Below the pieces are notes generated by a model, which was not told the origin of the DNA, made no database searches, and saw only the letters and a list, made by a program, of their open reading frames with translations. From positions 1 to 36,518 of the forward strand of contig CAJFUR010000185.1 of NCBI GenBank assembly GCA_904420215.1: DNA of 36,518 nucleotides, written 5' to 3'. The translations under genes and the position numbers were made by a program. Source of the stretch: an uncultured Eggerthellaceae bacterium. Lineage in GTDB: Bacteria > Actinomycetota > Coriobacteriia > Coriobacteriales > Eggerthellaceae. This document shows, piece after piece, positions 1-7,212 of this stretch. How positions within the stretch are numbered: the first letter of the stretch is position 1; each line of letters starts with the position of its first letter.

Positions 1-53
1 CGGAGCGAAAGGGGCAGAGAGGACAAGCCCTTAACTCCCGTCCTCTACTCCAC
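1..53 (+). mobile_element. Possible 3' end of a group II intron
   Basis: The first ~65 bases do not continue the ABC gene that follows, because its frame meets TGA at 66-68. Bases 18-24 (AGAGGAC) pair with 40-46 (GTCCTCT), and an outer stem pairs 11-14 with 48-51. This leaves a single unpaired A at 47 on the 3' side. The strand then ends TACTCCAC, which resembles group II intron domain VI, where a bulged branch-point A lies 7-8 nt before an AY 3' end. Domain V would lie mostly outside the window and is not recognised here, so this is only a structural resemblance. It could instead be the end of another inserted element or a contig edge. Confidence 0.28.
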
Positions 54-68
54 GCGGGAAGGAGGTGA

Positions 69-1307
69 ACTCTATGGAGCTATCTTAATCGCGCCCAAGC
101 CGATTTGGACGCCGGGTTTTCCGAATACGTGGCGGGCATGCAGGAGGAGAAGATCTTCGGCGGCTCGCGCGCCGCATCGGCGCGGCTCGCGCGTATCATC
201 GACCAGGCGCGGGACTACTATGCCGTGTACCTCAAGCGGGTGACGCCCATTTTCGGCGCGTTCAAAACCATCACGCTGTCCGTGCTTTCGTTCATTCTCA
301 TTGCAGGGGCGGTTCTCATTGCGGGCGATCCGGGCAATACGCGCCTGATAGCAGCCGTCGTGGTGTTCGTCATTGTTGGCCCGGCGGTGGTGAACCCGTT
401 GCTCGAGCTGGTGGAGCTGGGAAGCGAACTGAACAATCTGGCGCACAAGCTGGGAGAGATAGAAGACGTTCTCGACGAAAGGCCGTTGCCGTGCCCGCCG
501 GCGAGTGCGCCGCGGGCAGGCGCGGAGGTTGCGTTTTCCGACGTGACGTTTTCCTACCAGCCGGCTTCCGATCCGCTGCGCCGCCTTGCCCTGGATCACG
601 TTTCGTTCGTGGCCCAAGAGGGCAAGCTGACGGCGCTCGTGGGCCCTTCCGGTGGAGGCAAATCGACGGTCGGGCAGCTTGTCGCCCGGTTCTGGGACGT
701 TGAGGGCGGTTCCGTGCGCATTGGCGGCGTCGATGTGCGCGACATGACTGCCGACGATTTGATGTCCGCGGTGGCGTTCGTCTTCCAAGACACCTACTTG
801 TTCGCCCAAAGCGCTTACGACAACATCCGCATGGGAAGCCCCGCCACGCGCGAGCAAGTGGAGGCGGCGGCCCGCGCCGCCCGCTGCCACGACGTGCTGT
901 CGGCGCTTCCCCAAGGCTACGACACGCTTCTGGGCGATGGCGGCCACCGGCTTTCCGGGGGCGAGGCGCAGCGCGTCGCAATTGCGCGGGCCATTCTCAA
1001 AGACGCGCCCATCGTGGTGCTCGACGAGGCCATGGCCTTTGCGGACGCGGAAAACGAGCTGGCGCTGCGCGAGGCCATGGACGAGCTGCTTGCGGGGCGC
1101 ACGGTGATCATGATCGCACACCGGCTGTATTCGATCTGCAACGCGGATTCCATCGTGGTCCTCGATGGCGGCCGGGTGGCCGAACAGGGGACGCACGAAA
1201 GTCTCATGGCGGCGGAGGGACTGTACGCCCATTTATGGCACGTGCAGAACGAGAGCGGCCAGTGGAGCCTGTGCGGAGAGGCGGGCAAAGGGGGTCTCCA
1301 TGGGTAG
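69..1307 (+). CDS. Exporter-fold ABC transporter, 5'-truncated (permease C-part + ATPase)
   Basis: This is the C-terminal two thirds of an ABC transporter with fused membrane and ATPase domains. The last membrane helices are present (two hydrophobic stretches near residues 50-100 of the TTG-started ORF at 105). A complete nucleotide-binding domain follows: Walker A GPSGGGKST, signature LSGGEAQR, Walker B with VVLDEAMAFAD, and H-loop AHRL. The LDEA.AFAD form is one I associate with the YbtPQ/IrtAB siderophore-import type. About 190 N-terminal residues expected for the family are missing. Homologous-looking sequence (NRAQADLDAGFSEYV) runs upstream of the TTG to about base 87, so the TTG is probably not a native start; the reading frame is open only back to base 69. 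The stop overlaps the start of the next gene by 8 nt (ATGGGTAG). The two proteins probably form a heterodimer, although this copy may be dead. Confidence 0.8.
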   Translation, partial: TLWSYLNRAQADLDAGFSEYVAGMQEEKIFGGSRAASARLARIIDQARDYYAVYLKRVTPIFGAFKTITLSVLSFILIAGAVLIAGDPGNTRLIAAVVVFVIVGPAVVNPLLELVELGSELNNLAHKLGEIEDVLDERPLPCPPASAPRAGAEVAFSDVTFSYQPASDPLRRLALDHVSFVAQEGKLTALVGPSGGGKSTVGQLVARFWDVEGGSVRIGGVDVRDMTADDLMSAVAFVFQDTYLFAQSAYDNIRMGSPATREQVEAAARAARCHDVLSALPQGYDTLLGDGGHRLSGGEAQRVAIARAILKDAPIVVLDEAMAFADAENELALREAMDELLAGRTVIMIAHRLYSICNADSIVVLDGGRVAEQGTHESLMAAEGLYAHLWHVQNESGQWSLCGEAGKGGLHG

Positions 1308-3099
1308 GAGCGATGGCGGGCATGGCATGGTCCACCAGTTCACTTTCGGACATCCGCGCGACATAGGGGCGCCGGCGTTTTGGATGTTCCTGAACGAGTT
1401 GGTGGGGTGCTTTCCCGCCATGGTCGTGATCCTGGCCGTGTACACGCTGGGGCCGGCGTTCGTCGCCCCTTACGTGGTGGACGTGGCAATGCTCGGATGG
1501 CTTGCGGTGGCCGCCGGCGTGCTGGTTGTGGTGCAGTATGCGGTCGAAATGGTTTCGTACTGGTTCACGTACCACCGCGCCTACCGCGAGACGGCGGCCA
1601 AGCGCAAGGCATATGTCGCCCACTTGCGCGAACTGCCCCTGGGCTTCTTCTCGTCGAAGAGGTCGGGCGATCTGATCAGCTCGTTCAGCGACGATTTCGC
1701 CAACGTGGAATACACGATGTGCTACTGGCTTCCCTTCCCCATTGGGGTGGGGGCGCTTCTGGCTCTGTGCTTCGTCGGGTTGCTGGCGTTCGACTGGCGC
1801 ATGGCGCTCGCCCTGTACGCGCTTCTGCCCGTCAGCATGGCGCTGTCGTTCGTTGCCGGACGCGTGAAGAAGCGCTTCCGCACAGACGTCCTTTCGGCCA
1901 AGGCGCAGGCGGCCACCCAGCTTTCCGCGTACCTCCGTGGGATGAAGGACCTGAAGGCGCATCGAATGACAGGTGCGGGCTTCGAGGCGCTCGAGCACGC
2001 CTACGGCGAGGTCAAGCGTGCGAGCATGCGCGACGAGCTGGTGGCCGGCACGGCAACGTTTCTGGCATCGGCGGTCACGCGCTTCGTCGTGCCGGCGACG
2101 GTGGCCGTGGGAATGTATGCGCTCTTGGGCGGGAGCATCGACCCTCTCGATTACATCGTGTGCGTCATTGTGGCCACGAAGCTGGCCTCGCCGTTGATGA
2201 TGCTTTCCCAGAGCGTGTCCGCGCTGCAGAACATGGCGGCTTCGGGTGAGCGGCTGGACGCGGTGATGTCCGAACCCGCGCAAGGCGGCAGCGAGTCGGC
2301 GGGGGCGGTGGAAGGCTATGCGTTCGACCGGGTCGCGTTTTCCTATGGCGCCGCCGCAGAGGGCGAGTCTGCGCTCCGTGCGGCGAGTTTCGATGTTCCC
2401 GCGCGGCACCTGACGGCGCTTGTGGGGCCTTCGGGTTCGGGGAAGTCCACCTGCGTGCGGCTTATGGCGCGGTTTTGGGACGCGCAGGGCGGGACCGTTT
2501 TCGCCAAGGGGCCGGCCGGCGCGTCCGATGTGCGCGAGCTGCAAGCCGATTCGCTTCTGGGGAACGTGTCCATGGTCATGCAGGATGCCTACCTGTTTCG
2601 GGGAACCATTCGGGACAACCTGTGTTTCGGGCGTGCCATTCCCGACGACGTGCTTTTGGCCGCCTGCCGCGATGCATCGTGCCTGCAGTTCGTCGAGGCG
2701 CTTCCCGAAGGACTGGACACGCAGGTGGGCGAGGGGGGAGCCACGCTTTCCGGCGGGGAGCGGCAGCGCCTTGCCTTGGCGCGGGCGCTTCTGAAAGACG
2801 CCCCCGTCCTGCTTTTGGACGAACCCACGGCTTCGCTCGACGCCGACAACGAGGCGCTGGTGCAGCGGGCGCTCGACCGCATTGCACGCGACCGCACCGT
2901 GGTGATGATCGCCCACCGGTTGAAGACCGTGCGGAGCGCGTCGTCCATTGTAGTCGTCGAGGACGGGCGCATTGCGGAGCGGGGCACTCACGACGGCCTT
3001 TTGAGGCAAGGCGGCATCTATGCGCGCCTGTGGGAATTGCAGACGGCCGCCCACGCCCTGCGCTTTGCGCAGGCGGGTGCCGGCGCCTCCGATCCGTAG
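1300..3099 (+). CDS. Exporter-fold ABC transporter, permease + ATPase (second half of pair)
   Basis: The protein has 599 residues, a normal length for a half-transporter of this fold. The N-terminal half has six predicted membrane segments between roughly residues 25 and 320. The ATPase domain carries Walker [10 protein letters not shown] (~376), signature LSGGERQR (~482), Walker B LLLDEPTASLD (~503) and AHRL. The ATG at 1300 was chosen because it follows an AAAGGGGG ribosome site and overlaps the upstream stop; the ORF track start at 1165 lies inside the upstream gene. A later ATG at 1327 is possible. The partner is the truncated gene just upstream, and the ECF transport genes follow on the same strand 166 bp downstream. 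By analogy with siderophore/heme clusters, the substrate may be an iron complex; nothing in this sequence alone proves direction or substrate. Confidence 0.9.
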   Translation: MGRSDGGHGMVHQFTFGHPRDIGAPAFWMFLNELVGCFPAMVVILAVYTLGPAFVAPYVVDVAMLGWLAVAAGVLVVVQYAVEMVSYWFTYHRAYRETAAKRKAYVAHLRELPLGFFSSKRSGDLISSFSDDFANVEYTMCYWLPFPIGVGALLALCFVGLLAFDWRMALALYALLPVSMALSFVAGRVKKRFRTDVLSAKAQAATQLSAYLRGMKDLKAHRMTGAGFEALEHAYGEVKRASMRDELVAGTATFLASAVTRFVVPATVAVGMYALLGGSIDPLDYIVCVIVATKLASPLMMLSQSVSALQNMAASGERLDAVMSEPAQGGSESAGAVEGYAFDRVAFSYGAAAEGESALRAASFDVPARHLTALVGPSGSGKSTCVRLMARFWDAQGGTVFAKGPAGASDVRELQADSLLGNVSMVMQDAYLFRGTIRDNLCFGRAIPDDVLLAACRDASCLQFVEALPEGLDTQVGEGGATLSGGERQRLALARALLKDAPVLLLDEPTASLDADNEALVQRALDRIARDRTVVMIAHRLKTVRSASSIVVVEDGRIAERGTHDGLLRQGGIYARLWELQTAAHALRFAQAGAGASDP

Positions 3100-3112
3100 G
3101 CGCCGCATGTGC

Positions 3113-3139
3113 GCCCGGCCGGCATGGCGTCGGCCGGGC
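3113..3139 (+). terminator. Strong GC hairpin after the ABC pair
   Basis: A perfect 9-bp inverted repeat GCCCGGCCG/CGGCCGGGC with a 9-nt loop lies 14 bases after the stop codon. There is no T-run after it, so it may be a processing or attenuation hairpin rather than an intrinsic terminator. Confidence 0.35.
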
Positions 3140-3226
3140 TCGTGCCGCAGTGCCATGCGCGCGGGGCGAGGCCGGGTGTCTGCCGCGCCCCGTGTGCGGG
3201 CGTGTGGGGTGCATGCAAGGTAAACC

Positions 3227-3240
3227 GGCCCGAAAGGGCC
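3227..3240 (+). other. Hairpin ahead of the ECF genes
   Basis: GGCCC-GAAA-GGGCC forms a stable GNRA-capped stem followed by TTT. It sits 25 bases before the ATG of the MptD-type gene, just upstream of its ribosome site. It could stabilise the 5' end of the ECF message or attenuate transcription arriving from the ABC pair. Confidence 0.3.
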
Positions 3241-3265
3241 TTTGCAACAAGAGAAAGGAATCGTT

Positions 3266-3907
3266 ATGGCGGAAGCGGTGGCAAAGGGCGGCGCACAGGA
3301 AGGGCGCGGCTTCATCGGCCTGAAAGACCTGGTGTTTTGCGTGTTGATGGGCGTTCTCATGCTGGCGGCGAGCTTGGCGGTGGCTTTCCCCTTCGCGGCA
3401 AGCCTGCCCATGATGTATTTCCTCGTGCCGGCGCTGGCGGCGCTTGTCTGGGGCATCCTGCTCGTCGTCGTCATGGCAAAGTGCCCCCGCACGGGAGCCG
3501 TGTTCGTTCCCTTCATCGTCTACGCGGCGTACTTCCTCGCCAGCGGCAGCGTGTATGTGGCGGCGATGATTGTGGTTGCGGGGCTGCTGGGCGAGTGCGT
3601 GCTTTTGAAGGGCGGCTATGCCTCCACGGTGCGCGGATTCGTTCCCGTGCTGCTTCTCGGCTGGATAAACGCCATGGGGTCCACCCTTACCATGCTCCTG
3701 TTCCGCGGCAGCATGGTGCAAACCTACGTGAACATGGGCATGGATGCCGCCACGGCAGAGGCGGCCATAGCGGCGCTCGAGGTGTTCTGGCTCGCGCCCG
3801 AAAACGTGTTGCTGGCGCTGGTCACCTCTGCGGTGGGCGCGGTCGTGGGCTACGCGGTGGGCGCCAAGTTCCTTCGCCGCCACTTCCGTCCGGCCGGCGT
3901 GATGTGA
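3266..3907 (+). CDS. MptD-family ECF transporter substrate-binding (S) component
   Basis: This hydrophobic protein of 213 residues has about six membrane segments and almost no soluble part. Its pattern fits the MptD/Trep_Strep family of ECF S components, which bind a small nutrient and dock on an EcfT-EcfA energising module. The start at 3266 follows GAAAGGA at good spacing; the ORF-track start (TTG, 3242) would place the ribosome site inside the gene. EcfT and EcfA genes follow directly, so this is a dedicated ECF transporter (group I arrangement) rather than an orphan S component. Its substrate is not known. Its position beside an exporter-fold ABC pair suggests a metal complex or heme. 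Family membership comes from the overall pattern, not a diagnostic motif. Confidence 0.8.
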   Translation: MAEAVAKGGAQEGRGFIGLKDLVFCVLMGVLMLAASLAVAFPFAASLPMMYFLVPALAALVWGILLVVVMAKCPRTGAVFVPFIVYAAYFLASGSVYVAAMIVVAGLLGECVLLKGGYASTVRGFVPVLLLGWINAMGSTLTMLLFRGSMVQTYVNMGMDAATAEAAIAALEVFWLAPENVLLALVTSAVGAVVGYAVGAKFLRRHFRPAGVM

Positions 3908-3949
3908 GTCGATGCGGGCGAGGGCTTTTCCGGGGAAAGGCGGGGTTTT

Positions 3950-4696
3950 GTGGACATGACGGACGGTCGGCGCCGGTCCGATGCGCGCATGCTTTTGGCG
4001 TGCTTGGTGGCAAGCATCGTGGCTGCGGTGTTCGCCGCAACTGAGGCGGCGCTTGCAGTTGCGTTTGCGGGGGCCATGGTGGCGCATGTTTGGTGCGGAC
4101 GTGCGGGCAAGGTGCCCGGATACGTGGCGGGTTACCTTGTCTTGGCGGCGCTTTCGTGGGCGTCGGTTCAGATGATCGCCGCGAATCCGGCTGACACGCT
4201 GGCCATGGGGCTGGGCAGCATCGGCATCGTGGGGCGCCGCGCGCTGCTGCCCCTCACCTTTGCGGCTGCCCTTGCCGAAGTGCCCACAGGCAGCCTTCTT
4301 GCGGCGCTGCGCGCCTGCCGGCTGCCCAAGTCGGCGGGAATTGCCCTTGCGGTGGCGCTGCGGTTCGCTCCCACGCTTTCGGGCGAATACGTGCGCATCC
4401 GGCAGTCGCAGAAGTTCCGCGGCGTGGGACTGGGCATAGTGCGCACGTTGGCGCACCTGCCCTCCACGGCGGAGTGCATTCTGGTGCCGCTCGTCATTCG
4501 CACCATGCGCGTGTCCGACGAGCTTTCGGCGTCCATCACGGTGCGCGGCGTGCGTTTCGATGGCGAGACGACGAGTTTTCGGCCGCTTTCGTTTTCCCTG
4601 CACAATGCGGCCACGCTTGCGTGGTACTGCCTGTGCGTGGCGCTGTCCGTGGCTTTGGCGGCGCTGACCGCCCAGCCCTTGGGGGTCGGCGCGTGA
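3950..4696 (+). CDS. ecfT: ECF transporter transmembrane component EcfT
   Basis: This is a 248-residue CbiQ/EcfT-type protein. It has N-terminal membrane helices (residues ~15-95) and then a cytoplasmic coupling region with two short Ala-Arg-containing helices. The segments around LLAALRACRLPKSAGIAL and the later STAECILVPLVIRTMRVSDEL correspond to the conserved EcfT coupling helices that contact the ATPases. The GTG at 3950 (six bases before an in-frame ATG at 3956) follows a purine-rich GGGGAAAGGCGGGG stretch. The gene ends with TGA overlapping the GTG of the next gene by 4 nt, indicating translational coupling. It links the MptD-like S component to the tandem ATPase encoded downstream. Confidence 0.85.
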   Translation: MDMTDGRRRSDARMLLACLVASIVAAVFAATEAALAVAFAGAMVAHVWCGRAGKVPGYVAGYLVLAALSWASVQMIAANPADTLAMGLGSIGIVGRRALLPLTFAAALAEVPTGSLLAALRACRLPKSAGIALAVALRFAPTLSGEYVRIRQSQKFRGVGLGIVRTLAHLPSTAECILVPLVIRTMRVSDELSASITVRGVRFDGETTSFRPLSFSLHNAATLAWYCLCVALSVALAALTAQPLGVGA

Positions 4697-6204
4697 GCGC
4701 GCAGTGCATGGCGGCCGATGCGGCGGGCGCTAGGGGCGTTTTCGGTGGGGGGCCGGTGTTGGAACTTTCGGGGGTGTCCTTCGCCTACGCCGGCGCCCGG
4801 AAGGGTGAAAGGCAGCTGGCCGAGGTGAGCCTTTCGGTTGCCGCAGGAGAATGCGTGGTGCTGACGGGTGCGTCTGGTTGTGGCAAGACCACGCTCACGC
4901 GCGTCGTCAACGGGCTGGCGCCGCACTTCTACGGCGGCTCGGTCGAAGGGGCCTATGCCATTGCCGGACGCGACGGGTTCGCGCTGTCGGTTGCGGAACT
5001 GGGGCGGATGGTGGCAAGTGTGTTCCAAGACCCGCGCAGCCAGTTCTTTGCAACCAACACCACGGACGAAGTGGTGTTGGGCATGGAAAACGTGCCCCTT
5101 CCTCGGGCGGAAATGCTCCGGCGCATGCATGAGATGGGCGCGTTTCTGGGCATCGACCGCCTGCTCGACCGGCGCATATTTCCCCTTTCAAGCGGAGAGA
5201 AGCAGCGCATTGCCATTGCGTCGGCGGCTGTCATGCAGCCGCGGGTGTTGGTGTTGGACGAGCCGTCTGCCAATTTGGATGCCGAGGGCATTGCCCACCT
5301 GTCCACGCTTCTGGCGCGCCTCAAGGAGCGCGGTGTTGCCATCGTCTTGTCCGAACACCGCCTGCATTGGGTGCGCGATGTGGCCGACCGCGTGGCGCTG
5401 ATGCGCGCCGGACGCATCGAGAGAATGTGGAGCCGTTCGGAGGCGCTGGCGCTTACCGAAGGGGAACTTGCGGAATATGGCATGCGGTCGTTCGCCGAAC
5501 CCGTGTTCACGGTGGGAGCTTCGTTGGGGGACGCGGGGGCGTTTCTGGACGCCAAGGCCCTTTCTTTCGCATCTGGTCGCACGAATGTGCTCGATGAGGC
5601 GTGCCTGCGTGCGCACAGGGGGCGCGTGCTTGCCATAATGGGCGAGAACGGCGCAGGCAAATCGACGCTTGCGCGCGCGGTGACGGGCGTGCTGCGCGGA
5701 TGCTCTGGTTCGGTGGCGCTTGGCGGGGCGCCGGTTTCGCGGCGGGGTCGCGTGCGTGCGTCGTTCTTCGTGCAACAGGATGCCGACTACCAGCTGTACG
5801 CACCGCGGGTGATAGATGAATTCATGGTGGGCGTCAAACCGACGGCAGAGCGCGAGCGGAAGGCGCGCGAGGCGCTTGCGCGCGTGGGGCTTGCCGGCTT
5901 GGAGGAGCGGCATCCGCTTTCGCTGTCCGGGGGGCAGAAGCAACGGCTCCTTTTGGCGGTCGCTGCGGCAAGCGGACGCGATTTGCTGGTGTTCGACGAG
6001 CCGACCAGCGGACTTGACGGGAGGAACGCCGCCTTGGTCGCCGACTTCCTGCGCTGGCTTGCAAACAGGGGGGCATGCGTGCTGCTTATCACCCACGACC
6101 GCGATCTCATTGCCCGCGCCGCCGATGAGGTGTGCTATTTCGCGCGGGGTAAGCCCGCATACCGTCGGCGCATAGAGGAAGTGGCGAAAGCGCAGGGCGT
6201 TTAG
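4693..6204 (+). CDS. ECF transporter ATPase, two ABC domains fused (EcfA-EcfA')
   Basis: This 503-residue protein carries two complete ABC ATPase domains in one chain and supplies both ATPase sites of the ECF complex. Domain 1 has Walker A GASGCGKTT (~58), a Q-loop FQDPRSQFF of the kind usual in EcfA, signature LSSGEKQR (~165) and LDEPSANLD. Domain 2 has Walker A GENGAGKST (~316), signature LSGGQKQR (~410) and FDEPTSGLD. GTG at 4693 was chosen because it overlaps the ecfT stop (GTGA); an in-frame ATG at 4708 is the alternative. Signature and Walker B residues look intact in both halves, so both sites should be active. It is the last gene of the cluster. Confidence 0.88.
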   Translation: MSAQCMAADAAGARGVFGGGPVLELSGVSFAYAGARKGERQLAEVSLSVAAGECVVLTGASGCGKTTLTRVVNGLAPHFYGGSVEGAYAIAGRDGFALSVAELGRMVASVFQDPRSQFFATNTTDEVVLGMENVPLPRAEMLRRMHEMGAFLGIDRLLDRRIFPLSSGEKQRIAIASAAVMQPRVLVLDEPSANLDAEGIAHLSTLLARLKERGVAIVLSEHRLHWVRDVADRVALMRAGRIERMWSRSEALALTEGELAEYGMRSFAEPVFTVGASLGDAGAFLDAKALSFASGRTNVLDEACLRAHRGRVLAIMGENGAGKSTLARAVTGVLRGCSGSVALGGAPVSRRGRVRASFFVQQDADYQLYAPRVIDEFMVGVKPTAERERKAREALARVGLAGLEERHPLSLSGGQKQRLLLAVAAASGRDLLVFDEPTSGLDGRNAALVADFLRWLANRGACVLLITHDRDLIARAADEVCYFARGKPAYRRRIEEVAKAQGV

Positions 6205-6243
6205 GGCAGGAGGCCAGCGGCCGAAGTCTGGAGCGCCTTGGGC

Positions 6244-6286
6244 GGGCAGGGGCAGGGGATAGCATCCGCTGTTCGGGAGTCTCGGG
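6244..6286 (+). repeat. Direct repeat copy 1 (43 bp, imperfect)
   Basis: This GGCAGGGGCAGGGGA-based segment ends in CTCGGG and is matched, with roughly four fifths of positions identical by eye, by 6743-6785 on the other side of the zinc-ribbon gene. A further degenerate copy seems to begin right after it. Confidence 0.5.
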
Positions 6287-6333
6287 CAGGCAGGGGCGGG
6301 CAGCCTGCTGCTCGGGGCGTCTTGGGTGCCGTA

Positions 6334-6342
6334 TGGTAAAAT
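6334..6342 (+). promoter_or_regulatory. Extended -10 promoter of the zinc-ribbon gene
   Basis: TGGTAAAAT matches an extended -10 element (TGn followed by a TATAAT-like hexamer). It lies about 40 bases before the start codon. No good -35 is seen, which is acceptable for an extended -10. Confidence 0.5.
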
Positions 6343-6384
6343 CGCACCGCGCAAAACGACCATCGGAATGGGAAGGTGATCGGC

Positions 6385-6705
6385 ATGAAATGCCCCTTGT
6401 GCAGCGTTGACCTGGTCATGAGCGAACGCCAGGGAATCGAGATCGACTATTGCCCGCAGTGTCGCGGCGTCTGGCTTGACCGCGGGGAGCTGGACAAGAT
6501 CATCGAACGGTCGGCGGTCGAGGCTCCCGTGCCATCCGCTTCGCCCCGCAACTCTTGTGACGGTCGCTGGGATCGGGAAGGCCGCGACTATGACCGCGAT
6601 TGGGAGCGGCGGCGCGACCGCGACTACGACCGCGACTATCGCCATGGTTCCCACAAAAAGAAGAAGCGCGGTTTTCTGGAAGACCTGTTCGAATTTGGCG
6701 ACTAG
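6385..6705 (+). CDS. Small TFIIB-type zinc-ribbon protein
   Basis: The N-terminal half is a zinc ribbon: CPLC near residue 2 and CPQCRGVWLDRGELDKI near residue 25. This is the classic zf-TFIIB pattern (CxxC, ~18-residue gap, CxxCxGxWLDxGEL). The C-terminal half is unusual, dominated by Asp-Arg-Tyr repeats (DRDYDRDY) and ending in KKKKR and an acidic FLEDLFEFGD tail. ATG at 6385 is preferred over the track start GTG 6376 because GGGAAGG ends exactly where that GTG begins. The length is 106 residues. The molecular role of this family is not established; nucleic-acid or protein binding is the usual guess. The gene stands alone between two imperfect direct repeats. Confidence 0.8.
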   Translation: MKCPLCSVDLVMSERQGIEIDYCPQCRGVWLDRGELDKIIERSAVEAPVPSASPRNSCDGRWDREGRDYDRDWERRRDRDYDRDYRHGSHKKKKRGFLEDLFEFGD

Positions 6706-6742
6706 CTGCCTTGCGGCGACTGCTGACTGGAACACCTCGGAT

Positions 6743-6785
6743 AGGCAGGGGCAGGGGACGGCATCTGCTGCCTGAGATGCTCGGG
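6743..6785 (+). repeat. Direct repeat copy 2 (43 bp, imperfect)
   Basis: This is the partner of 6244-6286, in the same orientation. It lies 37 bases past the stop of the zinc-ribbon gene, so the gene with its promoter is bracketed by the two copies. Confidence 0.5.
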
Positions 6786-6833
6786 TCGCTTTGCCTGCCG
6801 GGCCGTGGCACGGTCCCCCTCGCTTTCCGCACG

Positions 6834-6853
6834 CGGCGGCTTCGCCGTCTTTT
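6834..6853 (+). terminator. Probable intrinsic terminator
   Basis: CGGCG-GCTT-CGCCG forms a 5-bp stem (with a possible extra G-U pair) followed by TCTTTT. It lies 130 bases after the zinc-ribbon gene and before the promoter of the amino-acid transporter operon. Confidence 0.45.
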
Positions 6854-6999
6854 CCTGCATGCCCTCGCCGGTTTCCCCTGTCTGCCCTCGTTGGGCCACA
6901 CGCTCCTTGCGTGCCGTTTTGCAGTCGGTTGCGTGGCGGGGGTGTTACGTTTCGCCGGTAAATGTGAGAACCTGCGTCATCCTGCCCCGGTGTTTTGAT

Positions 7000-7005
7000 T
7001 ATAAT
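7000..7005 (+). promoter_or_regulatory. -10 element with a ~200-nt leader before the amino-acid ABC operon
   Basis: A perfect TATAAT stands out in AT-rich sequence within a GC-rich gap. No convincing -35 is seen. The first good start codon with a ribosome site is at 7213, leaving a leader of about 200 nt. The stretch 6854-6999 shows no gene. The leader may hold an RNA regulatory structure, but I recognise no known riboswitch class in it. Confidence 0.45.
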
Positions 7006-7212
7006 GACTTGTTGTTTTCATGAAGGGCGCTTGCGTCACGGGCCGTCGTGCCTCTGGCTTCGCGCATGGGTTTCTATGCAAGGGACCCACGCGACGCAGA
7101 CACAAGGTGGCGGCGTTCCGGGTGTTTCGCGGGAGTTCGGCGCGCCATGCGGGTCGCGTCGGCGCGCGGGATGGCGGGAAGGCCGCGGCGCAGGCACGGG
7201 AAGGGAGTGAAC

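Noticed and set aside
1204-4603. Very long minus-strand ORFs (770 and 675 residues) opposite the ABC/ECF genes
   Set aside because: They are shadows of GC-rich plus-strand genes: His/Arg/Gly-rich, no domain, no ribosome site.
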